Assembly: GCA_910588865.1 (NCBI GenBank)
Contig: CAJUSJ010000037.1
Location: 1-36,779 of the forward strand
Source of the DNA: an uncultured Lachnospiraceae bacterium
GTDB taxonomy: Bacteria > Bacillota > Clostridia > Lachnospirales > Lachnospiraceae
Reading direction: 5' to 3'
DNA: 36,779 nt
The notes beneath the pieces were generated by a model. The model was not told where the DNA came from and made no database searches. It was given only the letters and a program-made list of their open reading frames with translations. Shown here in pieces: positions 7,804 to 16,332 of this stretch; within the stretch, counting starts at the first letter, position 1; each line of letters begins with the position of its first letter. The position numbers were made by a program, and so were the translations under genes.

Positions 7804-7867
7804 TATTTGCACACTCAAAATATAGCATTTATTTTTTATTTAGTCAATTATATTTTTTATTTGCACA
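7804..7867 (+). promoter_or_regulatory. Repeated TATTTGCACA motif between divergent regulators
   Basis: TATTTGCACA occurs at 7804-7813 and 7858-7867, 54 bp apart (about five helical turns), in the AT-rich region between the AraC and LacI genes. The same TTTGCACA core occurs twice in front of the ABC operon at 13880-14018. This suggests one regulator acting at both places; binding is inferred. Confidence 0.5.
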
Positions 7868-7997
7868 TATTATTTTTACAAAATGTAACAATCAAATTTT
7901 ATATTTGACGCACTTTCCATGGTACATTATAATAATCATACATGCCCCGGCAAGGGGTAATCTTTATCTGAGTTACAAGAAGAAAGGGAACACATTT

Positions 7998-9074
7998 ATG
8001 GCAAACAGGGTCACTATACAGGATATCGCCGATGCCCTCGGCCTTTCTCGAAACACCGTTTCCAAGGCCATCAATAATACAGGAGTCCTGGCAGACGCTA
8101 CCAGGGAAAAAATTTTAAAAAAAGCGGCAGAAATGGGATATAAGCAATTCTCCTATTTCACTGCCGCTGAACTTAATAAACCGGAACTATTTACTTCGGA
8201 TTCCCCCACAGCAGGGGAGATCGCTCTTATTACTACTGTTTTTTGGGGTAAATCTTACTTTATCTCCACCATTGTGGACACCTTTCAAAAGGAGCTGTCC
8301 CGCTTCGGCTACAGCCTTACCATGCACCGCGTTCTGGACCATGAGGTTGAGAGCCTGAAGCTCCCCTCCTCCTTTGACCCAAAAAAGACCTCCGGCATCA
8401 TATGTTTTGAGATGTTTGACCGCCCCTACTGCCAGATGATCCGCGGCCTGGATATTCCTGTTCTTTTTGTGGACTCCCCTGCCGCCTGTCTTAACGGTCC
8501 ACTGAAAGCGGACATACTCCTTCCTGACAATCAGTCTGACATTGGCGCGTTTGTAAAAGAAATGGTTGGGCGAAACAGAAAACGAATCGGTTTTGTGGGA
8601 GAGCATCTCCACTGCCAGTCCTTTTTTGAACGGTACATGGGATACCAGGCCGCCATGTTCCTGTCAGGCCTTTCCCCCATGGAACAATATTGTATTCTCG
8701 GAAATCAACAGGGGATCCAGAACCCGGATTCCGCGGATTATCAGGAATATTTAACCGGACAGCTTCAAAACATGAAGGATCTTCCGGAGGTTTTTATCTG
8801 CGCCAACGACTTTGTGGCCGTGGACCTTTTGCAGGTACTGAGAAAAATGAAGATTTCCGTTCCCGGGGATCTGTACCTGTGCGGCTTTGACGACGCGTCA
8901 GCGTCCAGGATGGTGACTCCCTCCCTGACCACCATCCATATACACAGCGAGACCATGGGGCTGTGCGCGGTAGACCTGCTCCTTTCCCGGATCAGACGTC
9001 CGTCCCTGAATTTCCGTACCGTTCACACGGAAACCAGACTGATCTACAGAGAGTCAACAGGAGATGGCCGGTAA
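7998..9074 (+). CDS. LacI-family transcriptional regulator
   Basis: A 358-residue LacI/GalR regulator. The start is ATG 7998 (MANRVTIQDIADALG), preceded by AAAGGGAA; the longer upstream frame is not supported. The N-terminal HTH and hinge (RVTIQDIADALGLSRNTVSK, then KILKKAAEMGY) are classic. The rest is a periplasmic-binding-like sugar sensor with the typical late blocks PEVFICANDFVAVDLLQVLR and DLYLCGFDDASASRM near the C-terminus. It is convergent with the GH32 gene and next to the sugar ABC operon, so a fructose-containing oligosaccharide is the likely inducer (inference). Confidence 0.9.
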   Translation: MANRVTIQDIADALGLSRNTVSKAINNTGVLADATREKILKKAAEMGYKQFSYFTAAELNKPELFTSDSPTAGEIALITTVFWGKSYFISTIVDTFQKELSRFGYSLTMHRVLDHEVESLKLPSSFDPKKTSGIICFEMFDRPYCQMIRGLDIPVLFVDSPAACLNGPLKADILLPDNQSDIGAFVKEMVGRNRKRIGFVGEHLHCQSFFERYMGYQAAMFLSGLSPMEQYCILGNQQGIQNPDSADYQEYLTGQLQNMKDLPEVFICANDFVAVDLLQVLRKMKISVPGDLYLCGFDDASASRMVTPSLTTIHIHSETMGLCAVDLLLSRIRRPSLNFRTVHTETRLIYRESTGDGR

Positions 9075-9195
9075 TCCCTTTGCCCGGTTTTCGGCATCAC
9101 CATGCCATACCCTTTGCGGCCCTGCCATGAATGGAAGGGGGTTACTGTCCCCAGGGGCTGTGCGGAGAACGAACACAGAGAAGGGCAATATGGAC

Positions 9196-10686
9196 TTACT
9201 CCTCCCACAGGTCATACTTGGTAATATTCATGGACACCTGTCCGTCGGCAAAGAAGGAGATCCCCTCTGCCGTCAGATCTGTATACATGGTTACGGACAG
9301 CACCTGCTCCCCGTCGTTGACAAAGATCTCCGCGCTGAAAGAGTCCAGGATGATCCGCAGCTTCAGTTCTCCTCCCTCACTCCTCACCAGGCTGCGGCGC
9401 TGATGGACAATGGCTCTCCTGGAACCGGAAAATTTACGGTCGATCTTCAGCACAGACTCATGGGGACGGAAGCTTAAGGAAGTCCGGTACTGCTCATCCT
9501 GGGCAAACCGCGCCGCGAATTTCCGGTACAGCTTGTCCTGGCTGCCGGGGCGGATATCCAGTTCCAGATCCACCCTGCGTCCCTGTATTCCTTTTAAGCG
9601 GATTTCGCCCGACACCATAATATCTCTGTACTGTATCTTGTTCTTTCTCATGGCCTCCAGCTCCCTGACCGGTCTCTGGTAGAGCCTTCCGTTTTTGACA
9701 GACAGTTCCCGGGGAAGACTCATCTGGCCAAACCAGGGCTCCTGAGGTGTTCGGATGCCGCAGGCATCCCAGTTCTGCATCCAGCCGATCATCACCCTGC
9801 GCCCGTCCGGAGTCTCCACGGTCTGAGGCGCGTAAAAATCAATTCCGTAGTCAATGGACTGGTGGTGTTCTTCCGTAAACTGATCCGTCTCCTGGTCATA
9901 ATCGCCAATGACGCACAAAGTGCCGTTTCCATTGTGGTACTCAAAGCCCTGGGGCAGCATGTCCTGGGGACTGGTGAGCAATACCCACTTTCCGTCCAGA
10001 CAAAAGAAATCCGGACATTCCCACATGCTTCCGAAGCGGTTGTGATTGGCGATCAGCACCTTTTTAAAGCTCCAGTGAAATCCGTCAGCACTTGTATACA
10101 ACAGAATCTGACCGCTTCCGTCAGCGTCCCGGTTTCCCACCACGCAGCCATAAGAGCCATCCTCCCGCCTCCACATCTTCGGATCCCTGAAATCAAACCT
10201 GCTGCCGCCCTCAGGCAGATCCTTTTCATCCAGCACCGGATTCCCCTCATATTTTTCGTAATCCACTCCATTTCCCACCGCAAGGCACTGGGTCTGTATC
10301 TCACACAGTCCCCCGTCTCTCTGCCTCTCCCTTAAGACTCCGGTGTACATCAGCAGCTGCCGCCCGTCTGGAAGAGTAACCGCGCTTCCAGAAAAGCAGC
10401 CGTCCCTGTCGTAAAACTCATCCGGTGCGAGAGCCGCGGGCAGATATTCCCAGTGGAGAAGATCCTCGCTTACCGCATGCCCCCAGTGCATGGGCCCTGT
10501 GGTGGAACTGTAGGGATGGTACTGATAAAATAAATGATACTTTCCGTCATAAACGGAAAAACCGTTGGGGTCATTCATCCAGCCGACGCGCACGGACAGA
10601 TGAAATCTTGGCCTTAAATCCCGGCTGATCATTTTTTCAGAAGCCTCCTCATATTTGCGGGCTTCCCGCAGTGTCTGACTTGTCAT
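9196..10686 (-). CDS. Glycoside hydrolase family 32 (beta-fructosidase / sucrose-6-phosphate hydrolase)
   Basis: It cleaves beta-fructofuranosyl bonds in sucrose, fructooligosaccharides or their phosphates. All three GH32 acidic motifs are visible: WMNDPNG (nucleophile Asp) near the N-terminus, FRDPKMW (transition-state stabiliser), and WECPDFF (acid/base Glu). The five-bladed propeller is followed by a C-terminal beta-sandwich. There is no signal peptide, so the enzyme is cytoplasmic. The start is set at ATG 10686 (MTSQTLREARKY), because GGAGG lies just before it, giving 496 residues; the longer frame to 10740 lacks a ribosome site. It is last in the operon SBP - permease - permease - GH32, so imported oligosaccharide is cut inside the cell. 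Confidence 0.93.
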   Translation of the reverse strand: MTSQTLREARKYEEASEKMISRDLRPRFHLSVRVGWMNDPNGFSVYDGKYHLFYQYHPYSSTTGPMHWGHAVSEDLLHWEYLPAALAPDEFYDRDGCFSGSAVTLPDGRQLLMYTGVLRERQRDGGLCEIQTQCLAVGNGVDYEKYEGNPVLDEKDLPEGGSRFDFRDPKMWRREDGSYGCVVGNRDADGSGQILLYTSADGFHWSFKKVLIANHNRFGSMWECPDFFCLDGKWVLLTSPQDMLPQGFEYHNGNGTLCVIGDYDQETDQFTEEHHQSIDYGIDFYAPQTVETPDGRRVMIGWMQNWDACGIRTPQEPWFGQMSLPRELSVKNGRLYQRPVRELEAMRKNKIQYRDIMVSGEIRLKGIQGRRVDLELDIRPGSQDKLYRKFAARFAQDEQYRTSLSFRPHESVLKIDRKFSGSRRAIVHQRRSLVRSEGGELKLRIILDSFSAEIFVNDGEQVLSVTMYTDLTAEGISFFADGQVSMNITKYDLWEE

Positions 10687-10759
10687 TGAAACCTCCATTT
10701 TCATCAAAGCGGAATGAGACTGGCCCTTCCCCAGTCTCACCCCGTCTTATTTCTATATT

Positions 10760-11617
10760 TTATTTAACAGCGCCCGATGTCACGCCTTCTACTATGTAGC
10801 GCTGCAAAAGCACATACAAGATCAGGATCGGCAGCATGGCCAGCAGCAGCGCCGCCATGACCAGTCCGATGTCCGTGGAATAAGTTCCGTAAAACACCTG
10901 TGTGGCAATGGGAATGGTGTACAGCTCCTTCTTTGTCAGCACCAGGCTGGGCAGGAGATAATCATTCCAGAATCCCATGGCATCAATGATGGCCACCGTG
11001 GCGATTGTAGATTTCAGCAGCGGAAATACGATCTGCCAGTAGGTCTGCCACCGGGTACAGCCGTCTATGGTGGCCGCCTCCTCAAGAGCGACCGGAACAT
11101 TGGTCTTGATAGCTCCGTGGAACATAAAGGTGGCCATGGACAGCGAAAATCCCACATGCATAAAGATCAGTGTGGCCCTGTGGTTTAAAATACCCAGGAC
11201 ACCTCCATATAAGGACACCATGGGGATCATCAGCACCTGGAACGGAATCACCATGGACGCGATCATCAGTCCCATCAGCGCCCCGCATACCTTCCAGTTA
11301 TTCCTCACGATCACAAAGGCGGTCATGGAGGACAGCAGGATGGTAAACACCGTGGAGCAGATGGTGATAATGGCGGAATTAAAGAAGGAACGTCCGAAAT
11401 TCATCTTCTTCATGGCCTCCGGAAAGTTTGCCATGGTAAACCCGTGGGCACCTACCAGGGCCAGAGGATCCGAAGTAATGTCCGCCTTTGTCTTAAACAC
11501 ATTGATCACCACCAGGACAAAGGGGAAGATAAAACACACAAACAGGGCTATGAGAATAAAGATCTTAACCGCGTGATTGATTTTTTTATTGCGGGCAGCT
11601 CTTTCATTAGCGTTCAT
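10760..11617 (-). CDS. Sugar ABC transporter permease, MalG-like
   Basis: An inner-membrane permease of the CUT1 family, 285 residues with about six membrane segments. The EAA loop that contacts the ATPase is visible as EEAATIDGCTRWQTYWQIVFP at about residues 185-205. The start ATG 11617 is preceded by GGGAGGTG and overlaps the upstream permease stop by one base (TAATG), which shows translational coupling. A longer frame to 11677 is only a shadow of the upstream gene's end. Partner of the MalF-like permease and the solute-binding protein. Confidence 0.92.
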   Translation of the reverse strand: MNANERAARNKKINHAVKIFILIALFVCFIFPFVLVVINVFKTKADITSDPLALVGAHGFTMANFPEAMKKMNFGRSFFNSAIITICSTVFTILLSSMTAFVIVRNNWKVCGALMGLMIASMVIPFQVLMIPMVSLYGGVLGILNHRATLIFMHVGFSLSMATFMFHGAIKTNVPVALEEAATIDGCTRWQTYWQIVFPLLKSTIATVAIIDAMGFWNDYLLPSLVLTKKELYTIPIATQVFYGTYSTDIGLVMAALLLAMLPILILYVLLQRYIVEGVTSGAVK

Positions 11618-12498
11618 TATGCTGACACCTCCCCTTTCTTTCCTATGTATACCTGAAGCACGCCTACTACCGCGCATACCACAAACAGAACCAGGGCTTC
11701 CGCCTGTCCCACACCGAAATTCTTGTAAGTAAAAGCCTGGTTGTATACATGCATGGCTGCCATGACCGAGCTGTTAAAGGGTTCGCCGTTGGTCAGGGAA
11801 AGGTTCACGTCATAAACCATAAAGCACCTTGTAACCGTCAAAAACAGGCACTGTACAAAAGAGGAAGCCATAAGAGGCACGGAAACATATAGAATGGACT
11901 GGGAATCCGTGCAGCCGTCAATCCTGGCAGCCTCCAGAACATCCTCGGACACGCTCATAAATCCGGCCACGTAGATCAGCATCATATAGCCCGCGTACTG
12001 CCACACGGAAACAATGATCAGACACAACATGGCTCCTCCCGTGGTAGCCAGCCAGGAGGTTGACAGCGCTCCTATGGAAAAGGCATTGCCCATGGCCACA
12101 AAGGCCCGGTTGAACACGAATTTCCAGATGTATCCCAGAACGATGCCTCCGATCAGGTTGGGAGTAAAGAAACCCGCCCGGAAAAAATTCTGTCCCTTCA
12201 CGCCGCTGGTTACCAGGAACGCGAGAATAAACGCCACCACATTTACCAGAACAACCGCTATGACGGAATACAAAAACGTCCTGCCCATGGCCTGCCAGTA
12301 CGCGCCGTCGGCAAAAGTAGCCGCGTAATTGGCCAGCCCCACAAAAGGCTTCTGCTTAGATACGCCGTCCCAGCTGGTGAGAGTCAGATAGATGCCATAG
12401 AGAAACGGCACGATGACCACGGCAACGAACACGGCTGTCGTTACTCCGGCAAACATGAGAAACTGTCTGCACTTATAAGACATGGTATTGGTCTTCAT
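11617..12498 (-). CDS. Sugar ABC transporter permease, MalF-like
   Basis: A 293-residue CUT1-family permease with about six membrane segments and an EAA loop (LEAARIDGCTDSQSILYVSVP, about 195-215). It pairs with the MalG-like permease encoded next. It begins 31 bases after the stop of the solute-binding protein gene and ends in the TAATG overlap with the next permease. No ATPase gene is present in the operon, so the pair must borrow a shared MsmK/MalK-type ATPase encoded elsewhere, a common arrangement in Firmicutes (family knowledge). Confidence 0.92.
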   Translation of the reverse strand: MKTNTMSYKCRQFLMFAGVTTAVFVAVVIVPFLYGIYLTLTSWDGVSKQKPFVGLANYAATFADGAYWQAMGRTFLYSVIAVVLVNVVAFILAFLVTSGVKGQNFFRAGFFTPNLIGGIVLGYIWKFVFNRAFVAMGNAFSIGALSTSWLATTGGAMLCLIIVSVWQYAGYMMLIYVAGFMSVSEDVLEAARIDGCTDSQSILYVSVPLMASSFVQCLFLTVTRCFMVYDVNLSLTNGEPFNSSVMAAMHVYNQAFTYKNFGVGQAEALVLFVVCAVVGVLQVYIGKKGEVSA

Positions 12499-12529
12499 AA
12501 CTGAATGTTCCCCCTTTATTAAGCCTCTT

Positions 12530-13813
12530 CTAGTGTTCTACAGGAGTCGTGGATGACCAGTAATTCTCAATCTCCGAAGCCAGCCCCGCCCGGTCCGTCT
12601 GCCCTGCCAGGTATTTCTGGAACGCGGCGCCGCAGAGGGAGAAATGGTCATCAGGCAGATAATTGTAGTTGTCGATCAGGTTTCCAGCATCCGCATAGGA
12701 TTTTACGGATACAGACAGCGGGTCCAGTCCTGCCGCGGCAATGTTGCTGTAAGCCGGAACAAGGGCGCACTTCTCTGTCAGGAAAGAGTTTCCGGCCTGG
12801 TCGAATACCAGCCAGTTAAGGAAATCTTTGGCGGCCTGGCGCTGTTCATCGGAAGTATTTTCCGAGGAATCAATAAAGAAATATTTGGAGCCGCCGCCTA
12901 CCAGTTTCTTGTTGGTGCCGTCGGAGGTATTCTCCGGTACCGGCATGATTCCCATGTTGTCGGAATGATCATAAGCGTTGATCATGGACCAGTCCCAGTT
13001 TCCGCCGAACATAAAGGCGATCTCGCCTTCCGCCAGCTTCTGTTCGGATACTTCCCGCTCTGCCGCGATAGCGGAATCTGCCGCGTAATTATATTTCATC
13101 ATGGTATCAAAATAATCCATCTTTCCGTTCCACTTGGCGTTGTTGGCCAGATCGGCAGTACCCGCGTGGAGAGCGCTTATGAACCCGTCCACATCTTCCT
13201 GCATCTCATAGACCTCTGACAGGAAATGTCCGGCCAGAGACCAGTCCTCTTTCATGATGCCCGTAGGATTTTCCATGCCCCCGGCTGCCAGCTTCTCCAA
13301 AAGTCCCTGGAACGCGTCCAATGTGGCGTAATCCTCGGGATTAAACTTCTCACCGGTGATCCCCTCAATGGCATCCGCGTTGTAGATCAGCCCTCTGGCC
13401 TCCACACACACAGGGAATCCAACCACCTTGCCTCCAACAGAGATGGCGTAATTGGTATTCTCCACCCACTTCTCTCCGGTCATGTCAGCCGCGTGGTCCT
13501 CCGCGAGAGTATACACGTCTTTGGCATCCACCATGGAGAGTGTGTAAGGGTCATTGGAAGAATACTTTGTGGCCAGATGAGCCGCTACGGTGTCGTTGGA
13601 ATAGTAAACCTCCACATTTACCCCCGTGGCTTCGCTGTACTCTTTTGCCATCTCCTCAAACTGAGCCTGAACCTCAATCTTTGAGTTAAAGACAGTAATG
13701 GATACTCCCCCGGCAGCTGTCCCCTCGCCGCCGTCCGTGCTGGAGCTGCCGCACGCTGTCATGGATGCCGCCATAGCGGCCGCAAGTGTCACTGCAAGCA
13801 GTTTCTTTTTCAT
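12530..13813 (-). CDS. Sugar ABC transporter solute-binding lipoprotein
   Basis: The extracellular substrate-binding component, 427 residues. The start ATG 13813 (MKKKLLAV) is fixed by AGGAGGAG before it; the longer frame is spurious. The signal peptide ends in a lipobox TACG with the lipidated Cys at residue 21, followed by a Ser/Gly/Glu-rich linker. The body is a family 1 (MalE/CUT1) binding protein: MFGGNWDWSMIN and VPENTSDGTNKKLVGGGSKY are typical late blocks. It is first in the operon, with a long upstream region holding two TTTGTGCAAAAG motifs. The substrate is probably a fructooligosaccharide, judged from the GH32 enzyme in the operon. Confidence 0.92.
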   Translation of the reverse strand: MKKKLLAVTLAAAMAASMTACGSSSTDGGEGTAAGGVSITVFNSKIEVQAQFEEMAKEYSEATGVNVEVYYSNDTVAAHLATKYSSNDPYTLSMVDAKDVYTLAEDHAADMTGEKWVENTNYAISVGGKVVGFPVCVEARGLIYNADAIEGITGEKFNPEDYATLDAFQGLLEKLAAGGMENPTGIMKEDWSLAGHFLSEVYEMQEDVDGFISALHAGTADLANNAKWNGKMDYFDTMMKYNYAADSAIAAEREVSEQKLAEGEIAFMFGGNWDWSMINAYDHSDNMGIMPVPENTSDGTNKKLVGGGSKYFFIDSSENTSDEQRQAAKDFLNWLVFDQAGNSFLTEKCALVPAYSNIAAAGLDPLSVSVKSYADAGNLIDNYNYLPDDHFSLCGAAFQKYLAGQTDRAGLASEIENYWSSTTPVEH

Positions 13814-13879
13814 ATCGAATCTCCTCCTCATGAAAAATATTATGTTTTTTCGGGTTTCTTGTCCTTTTTGCCGAAATTT

Positions 13880-14018
13880 TTTGTGCAAAAGTCTGTTTAG
13901 GGGCTTTATTCCGGCCAATTTTTCTCCAAGAACCGAAAATTATGTATAAAAAATATAGCAAAAAAACTACTATTATTTCGATAACATTTCTGCAACATTT
14001 ATCATATTTGTGCAAAAG
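13880..14018 (-). promoter_or_regulatory. Two TTTGTGCAAAAG sites upstream of the ABC/GH32 operon
   Basis: An identical 12-mer TTTGTGCAAAAG (minus strand CTTTTGCACAAA) occurs at 13880-13891 and 14007-14018, 127 bp apart. The 13880 copy sits in a near-palindrome TTTTG-TG-CAAAA. The core TTTGCACA matches the motif between the two regulator genes at 7804 and 7858. Probable operator of the LacI- or AraC-type regulator; which of the two is not clear. Confidence 0.5.
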
Positions 14019-14045
14019 ATATGGGGATTCAATGAGAAACAGAAT

Positions 14046-14107
14046 GAAACGGGAGGTAATTCAAGATTCCTACGCCTCCTGTTTCTTATGCAGTCAGCAT
14101 AAGAAAC
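14046..14107. other. Overlapping alternative hairpins
   Basis: GAAACGGGAGG (14046-14056) can pair with CCTCCTGTTTC (14075-14085). The second arm overlaps a stronger perfect hairpin, GTTTCTTATGC / GCATAAGAAAC (14081-14091 / 14097-14107, loop AGTCA). The two folds exclude each other. No T-run follows on the plus strand and no gene is seen here. It may be a structured leader, a protein-binding dyad or a relic. Confidence 0.4.
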
Positions 14108-14206
14108 TTGAATTCCTCACAGAAAATATAACAAATATAAAATGTGATTTCTACAATAATACTGCAAACCATGGTATATCTGTGCACTGTTTCAGACAAT
14201 CGAGCA

Positions 14207-14259
14207 GGGGCGGGGCCGCTCAGCGGACATACTCCTCTCCGCCCCGTGTACATAAAAAG
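14207..14259 (+). repeat. Small dispersed GC-rich repeat, copy A
   Basis: It begins GGGGCGGGGCC and contains AGCGG, CAT, CTCCT, CCCCG and GTACA, then AAAAAG. The same order of blocks with a similar length recurs at 26053-26104. The ends GGGGCGG and CCGCCCC can pair. Both copies sit next to a terminator hairpin in an intergenic region. Confidence 0.5.
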
Positions 14260-14260
14260 A

Positions 14261-14304
14261 GGGCGTCGCCCCACAATGGGATAACCCATCATGGAACAAC
14301 GCCC
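14261..14304 (-). terminator. Terminator of the 101-residue membrane protein gene
   Basis: On the minus strand the arms GGGCGT and ACGCCC enclose an inner TGGG/CCCA stem, and the hairpin is followed by CTCTTTTT. It lies 40 bases after the stop at 14345. Confidence 0.65.
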
Positions 14305-14344
14305 CCTGTCTGATTTCTAAGGCCTTCCACCCTGCGCGCGTTTT

Positions 14345-14650
14345 CTACGAAAACAGCATAAGCCGTGAAAGCTGCACTAAATAAACAATGATCATAAAAG
14401 TCCAAACAACTCTTTCCGGAAGAACGAACGTGGATTCCTTTGACCAAACTCGATACAGACCGTATGGCGGGAGGAGTATCAGGCACACATAGGTGATCAT
14501 GCGCCACTTGGTAAAGCGTTCCAGCATACTTGCTGTTCTCGGCATCGCGGCCAGCTGATCGGACAGCTGCTTGTTCTTTTCACGGAGCTCTGCCCTCTCA
14601 GCCTCTTTTTCCGCCAAAGACTTTTTCTTTTTGCTGATCTTGGAACTCAT
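14345..14650 (-). CDS. Small membrane protein with N-terminal coiled coil
   Basis: A 101-residue protein of unknown function. The first 35 residues are highly charged (KISKKKKSLAEKEAERAELR) and likely a cytoplasmic coiled coil. Two membrane segments follow: ITYVCLILLPPYGLYRVW at about 52-69 and VVWTFMIIVYLVQLSRLML at about 81-99. The start is supported by GGAGGAG five bases before the ATG. It follows the PTS EIIC gene by 54 bases and may be co-transcribed with it. No family recognised. Confidence 0.75.
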   Translation of the reverse strand: MSSKISKKKKSLAEKEAERAELREKNKQLSDQLAAMPRTASMLERFTKWRMITYVCLILLPPYGLYRVWSKESTFVLPERVVWTFMIIVYLVQLSRLMLFS

Positions 14651-14704
14651 CCCATCTCCTCCAAAATTGTGACAGCCAGCTCTGTCAGATTATCGCTCTC
14701 TCAA

Positions 14705-15973
14705 TCACTCTTCCGCGGGCGCTTCCTGGCTGTTCAGCATGATAACGAATGGCGTGTAGATAACCGCCGCCACAAGGATAACGATGATCTGTGACAGTCC
14801 CGCGGTAATGCTTCCGCCGCCGGCCAGGAAACCGCACAGGAATGGCGGCGTCGTCCACGGTGCGTTTACTACCAGTCTCGGGCAGAACCCGATGGCTGTC
14901 AGGAAATAACCGATACCTACAGAGGCCAGCGGGGCAATCATGAACGGGATCATCAAGATCGGGTTCATAACGATGGGAATACCAAAAATCAAGGGCTCGT
15001 TGATATTGAAAATTCCGCAGGGAAGAGCCAGCTTGGCAATGGCTCTGAAGTCATCCCTCTTGGAGAACAGGAAGATCGCGATCAGCAGTCCGCCTGTGAT
15101 ACCGCTTCCGGTAAGTGAGAAGAATGTACTCCAGAATGGTGAACAAACAATGTTGGGAGCAGCAAGTCCTGCCGCGTAAGCCGCCTCATTCTCAGCATAG
15201 GCCGCAAGGAAAATGGGCTCGTAAATACCGTTCAGAGTATTGGGGCCATGAATACCAAACACCCACAGCAGAGAACACATAAACGCTATTACAAGAATAC
15301 CAAGAGGATGAGTCATAATACCGCTTAATGGAGTCTGAATAAACCTGATGATCGCTTCTGGAACCATCATGCCGGTAATAGCTGTAAACGCGAATCCAAA
15401 TGTGGATATGACGAAAATGGTAATCGCGGCTGGAAGCAAAATGCTGAAAGACTTCGCGACATTGGACGGAACACTTTCCGGCATATGAATCGACAGCTTG
15501 CCGCTGGAAGTAAGCCTGCAGTAGATCTCAGTGGAAACCAGGGAAACCATCAGGGCCACAAACAGGCCGGCAGCGGCTGTGACACTGGTACCCAAACCGT
15601 TGCTTGTGTCAACTACGGAAATATAGCAGGCCAGGGCCGTAACCGGTATAGCCCAGTCGTTCTTCCCCAGAGTCGAGCCTAACTCCATGGCCACCAAAAT
15701 ACAGACACCGATAGCTATCATGTTCATAGTACCATAGTTGGCGGCATCAAAAATAGGCTTTAAAGAACCCAGCCAGGACATACCCGGAAGGTTGGCAAGA
15801 CTGACATAGCCTTCTGAAGTATTACACACAACATTAGAAATCAATGTACAGACGGAACCCACAATAATGATGGGCATCAGGTTCGTGAATCCATTCTTGA
15901 TCGCGTTGATATGTCTCTGATTTTGAATCTTAGTCGCAAACAAAAGAAAACCATTCATCAGTTTATCTTTCAT
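14705..15973 (-). CDS. PTS lactose/cellobiose-type EIIC permease
   Basis: A 422-residue integral membrane sugar permease of the PTS Lac/EIIC (CelB) family, about ten membrane segments. MNGFLLFATKIQNQRHINAIKNG at the N-terminus, WVFGIHGPNTLNGIYEPI in the middle and FNINEPLIFGIPIVMNPILM near residue 330 are family hallmarks; the NEP motif carries the substrate-site Glu. EIIC moves the sugar while EIIB phosphorylates it, but no EIIA or EIIB gene lies nearby, so it must use partners encoded elsewhere. It has its own promoter (TTGAGT-17-TATAAT). Ribosome site AGGAGGGG before the ATG. Confidence 0.92.
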   Translation of the reverse strand: MKDKLMNGFLLFATKIQNQRHINAIKNGFTNLMPIIIVGSVCTLISNVVCNTSEGYVSLANLPGMSWLGSLKPIFDAANYGTMNMIAIGVCILVAMELGSTLGKNDWAIPVTALACYISVVDTSNGLGTSVTAAAGLFVALMVSLVSTEIYCRLTSSGKLSIHMPESVPSNVAKSFSILLPAAITIFVISTFGFAFTAITGMMVPEAIIRFIQTPLSGIMTHPLGILVIAFMCSLLWVFGIHGPNTLNGIYEPIFLAAYAENEAAYAAGLAAPNIVCSPFWSTFFSLTGSGITGGLLIAIFLFSKRDDFRAIAKLALPCGIFNINEPLIFGIPIVMNPILMIPFMIAPLASVGIGYFLTAIGFCPRLVVNAPWTTPPFLCGFLAGGGSITAGLSQIIVILVAAVIYTPFVIMLNSQEAPAEE

Positions 15974-16046
15974 GGTAATCCCCTCCTAAATTTTTATTTC
16001 CTAATATTACGCGCGCTTATTAGGTCGGTCATTGTGACTAATGCTT

Positions 16047-16075
16047 ATTATATCACATTAAAAATCATAACTCAA
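16047..16075 (-). promoter_or_regulatory. Promoter of the PTS EIIC gene
   Basis: On the minus strand there is TTGAGT (16075-16070), a 17-base spacer and TATAAT (16052-16047), about 75 bases before the EIIC start. Close to the sigma-A consensus. Confidence 0.75.
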
Positions 16076-16205
16076 TATCCTATTTTTCCATTTTAAAGTG
16101 GAATTTTTGCCTTCCCTGCTTTTTTATATAGTCAATATATCTGATTTTTTAAACATATATTAGGTAATAATTTTTATAAACACATTCTGAGGCCATGGGT
16201 GCGGT

Positions 16206-16234
16206 TTGACACCTTACGCAAAAAAACGTATAAT
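16206..16234 (+). promoter_or_regulatory. Consensus sigma-A promoter of the beta-CASP gene
   Basis: A perfect TTGACA (16206-16211), exact 17-base spacer and perfect TATAAT (16229-16234). It predicts strong constitutive transcription starting near 16241 and a leader of about 90 bases. Confidence 0.85.
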
Positions 16235-16285
16235 AAAATGAAGTGATATTATGACACTAAAAGCTCCGGGGGAACCTGTCTGCTC

Positions 16286-16305
16286 TTATGGGTATAAGCC
16301 CATAA
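16286..16305 (+). other. Leader hairpin before the beta-CASP gene
   Basis: TTATGGG and CCCATAA pair perfectly around a six-base loop TATAAG, in the transcribed leader 27 bases before the start codon. No T-run follows, so it is not a terminator. It could affect mRNA stability or be an autoregulatory binding site for the ribonuclease-like product (speculative). Confidence 0.5.
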
Positions 16306-16332
16306 ATCACATAACACAAGGAGAAACGCGCT

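Noticed and set aside
13942..14313. 123-residue plus-strand open frame
   Set aside because: Covers a promoter region, structured repeats and a terminator; no ribosome site and no family.
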